Below are positions 62,849 through 64,000 of a stretch of DNA of 64,000 nucleotides, one piece after another. The stretch comes from Leptothermofonsia sichuanensis E412 (GTDB taxonomy: Bacteria > Cyanobacteriota > Cyanobacteriia > Leptolyngbyales > Leptolyngbyaceae). The notes under the pieces are model-generated. The model did not search any database and was not told where the DNA came from. It was given only the letters and a program-made list of their open reading frames with translations. A program made the position numbers and the translations under genes. The stretch spans positions 4,278,001 to 4,342,000 of the forward strand of contig NZ_CP072600.1 of assembly GCF_019891175.1 (NCBI RefSeq), in the 5' to 3' direction. Each line of letters starts with the position of its first letter. The first letter of the stretch is position 1.

Positions 62849-63355
62849 TTAAGGAGGCTGGCTATCGAACAGTCGCCTGTTTAGAATACCAGTCATAAGG
62901 CCCACTAATCCGCCTGTAGTTGCTACAGTAATGAGATCCAGGGGAGCCAGGCTGTTTTTTGCTATGACGGGCAGATGCCACACCAGAACGCCAACAACCA
63001 GACCAACCATCATCCGAGGTATAGGGAAATGGATTTCTTGCTGCAATACACCCTGACGCAGAGGATCAAAGAGCCGTTTCAGGAGGTAAATTACTCCAAT
63101 AGCAACTCCCAGATTCAAAAGTACGAAAATTGGCAAGCCATCTGTTGGAATACCTAAGCTCTGTAAAACAGTCAAAACGGCGAATGATGGCAAGATTATC
63201 AGAATCAATAGGGAGGAGGGTAAAGTTATAAACAGGAGGATTATCCCATTCATGCCAAACCAGAACCACCGGGATCTGAGACTTACTGGCATCAAACTGG
63301 TTTGGACAATCGCAAAGGCGACAGCATAGAGCAATGCTGATGGCGCAGTGGCCAT
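62849..63355 (-). CDS. Polytopic membrane protein of unknown function
   Basis: 168 residues with about five predicted helices (residues about 8-24, 33-60, 72-90, 112-128, 136-158). LITVATTGGLVGLMTGIL near the end is Gly-rich. No family recognised. The gene starts near a position with AGT ATT AGT upstream and no obvious ribosome-binding site, so the start is uncertain. Adjacent to the SPOR gene on the same strand but about 95 bp away. Confidence 0.65.
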   Translation of the reverse strand: MATAPSALLYAVAFAIVQTSLMPVSLRSRWFWFGMNGIILLFITLPSSLLILIILPSFAVLTVLQSLGIPTDGLPIFVLLNLGVAIGVIYLLKRLFDPLRQGVLQQEIHFPIPRMMVGLVVGVLVWHLPVIAKNSLAPLDLITVATTGGLVGLMTGILNRRLFDSQPP

Positions 63356-63509
63356 AAACTAATACTAAAGTTGACCACAGATACTTTGCTCCCAACTCTA
63401 TTTAATCGTCATTGAAGAAAATAAAAGCTGAAAATACCTTGCCACCCCAGTGCTGTTTGCCTTGTTCTCGCTCGTGTGTGTGTTTGATGGTTGACCAACT
63501 CCATTGGTC

Positions 63510-63680
63510 AAAAATAACCCGCCAGTTTTGGCTTCAACCAGAAAGACACAGGCACACTAAAAGCATATCCGAAAACTTCCTCAGTCTGGATTTGAACTTT
63601 GTCCATTGGAGCTTTTCGGATAGGCTTCAAGAACTTCCTGTCCCTTCGCGCCTTTGTGGTGAAAAACTTCTGTCGCAATG
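63510..63680 (+). repeat. Element B with inserted element A (opposite orientation)
   Basis: AAAATAACCCGCCAGTTTT, then AGAAAGACACAGGCACAC, the 65-bp A (63563-63627), then AAGAACTTCCTGTCCCTTCG and GTGGTGAAAAACTTCTGTCG. The insertion point is the same as in the copy at 50326, but A faces the other way. Lies downstream of the ABC binding-protein gene end (63710). Confidence 0.85.
63563..63627. mobile_element. 65-bp element A inserted in B, orientation 2
   Basis: AGCATATCCGAAAACTTCCT ... GGAGCTTTTCGGATAGGCT, core CAGTCTGGATTTGAAC then TGTCCATTGG; this is the reverse of the core at 50380. Flanks CTAAA and TCAAG are imperfect duplications. Confidence 0.8.
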
Positions 63681-63709
63681 CATCAGGGCGCTCTCTGCCC
63701 ATTTTTACT

Positions 63710-64000
63710 CTATTGGGGGCTAACCTTGCCAATAACCTCCAGCTTTCCATCATCCGTCACTTGCCAGACATCATAGCTGCCAACCACATCGCCATTTTCA
63801 TCAATATCGACATTGCCACTGGCCCCCTGATAGTTGATCTCCTGTCCACTCCGGATCAGCTTTAAGGCTTCGCAAACATCCGTCACCTCGGTTCCAGGCG
63901 CATTAGCCACATCCCGAATTTTGCTGCTGATCCCCTCTCCTGTATTGACTTTTGCAGCTTCCGCTGCCAGTACCAGTAAAGCTGCTGCATCCCAGGAATG
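63710..64000 (-). CDS. ABC transporter substrate-binding protein, LivK-type, C-terminal part
   Basis: Only the last 96 codons are visible; the gene continues beyond 64000. HSWDAAALLVLAAEAAKVN, IRDVANAPGTEVTDVCEALK, INYQGASGNVDIDENGDVVG and SYDVWQV are typical of the C-terminal lobe of branched-chain amino acid/urea-type type I periplasmic binding proteins. Substrate cannot be told from this fragment. It lacks the signal and N-terminal domain because of the window edge. Confidence 0.85.
   Translation of the reverse strand, partial: HSWDAAALLVLAAEAAKVNTGEGISSKIRDVANAPGTEVTDVCEALKLIRSGQEINYQGASGNVDIDENGDVVGSYDVWQVTDDGKLEVIGKVSPQ

Overview
The window is cyanobacterial chromosome. Evidence: the palindrome GCGATCGC (HIP1) is scattered densely through genes and spacers; nblA (phycobilisome degradation) is present; and there are several families I know mainly from cyanobacteria (an SLH/OprB iron-uptake porin, FutA, GH100 invertase, DUF1997, DUF4058, DUF5340). 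The abundance of short palindromic repeats and heptameric tandem repeats suggests a filamentous type (Leptolyngbya/Oscillatoriales-like). That placement is inference.

Layout. 0-6.4 kb, all minus strand: [NiFe]-hydrogenase maturation genes (hypF cut by the window edge, hypA, a maturation protease) interleaved with a Cys-rich copper-binding protein and a large acyl-CoA synthetase/GNAT fusion; no hydrogenase structural genes are in view. 6.5-25 kb: housekeeping metabolism (class V aminotransferase, trpC, lpdA, rnhA, a DUF1537 sugar-acid kinase, tRNA-Gly, a pentapeptide-repeat protein, a PutA-type proline catabolic enzyme, purB, and an mnmD-dam pair). 25-37 kb: amidohydrolase, universal stress protein, nblA, thrC with a ThiS/MoaD-like sulfur carrier, a Rieske oxygenase, a saccharopine-dehydrogenase-like protein, an NSS transporter and a MOSC protein. 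37-41 kb: a giant DUF4347/FG-GAP surface protein. 41.9-53.4 kb: invertase, isoaspartyl peptidase, trmJ, a membrane-anchored beta-lactamase-fold protein, guanine deaminase, gamma-glutamyltransferase and small proteins. 53.5-54.5 kb is a graveyard of gene fragments (IS256 transposase, DUF29, helicase). 54.6-58 kb holds a divergent iron-uptake pair (porin and futA).

The most interesting unit is 58.05-61.76 kb. It is a tight minus-strand operon encoding a bifunctional NAD(P)HX-repair enzyme, a stand-alone protein resembling the N-terminal SLOG (LSDAT) region of animal TRPM channels, and a membrane protein with two SLATT/DUF4231-type two-helix modules. This has the makings of a split, TRPM-like nucleotide-sensing membrane system. 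SLOG-SLATT pairing is known from comparative genomics, but coupling to NAD(P)HX repair would be a new clue about the ligand.

The second theme is a set of short non-autonomous palindromic elements, here called A to F. Family D (77-90 bp, ends GGTGTTGCTGA) carries 8-9 bp target duplications at several sites and has IS1-like ends. Family A (65 bp, ends AGCCTATCCGAAAA) is found twice inserted at the same point of family B but in opposite orientations, and an empty B copy is also present. Family C carries a perfect 21-bp-arm hairpin. Families E and F are further palindromic repeats. All assignments come from reading the sequence; no database search was run.
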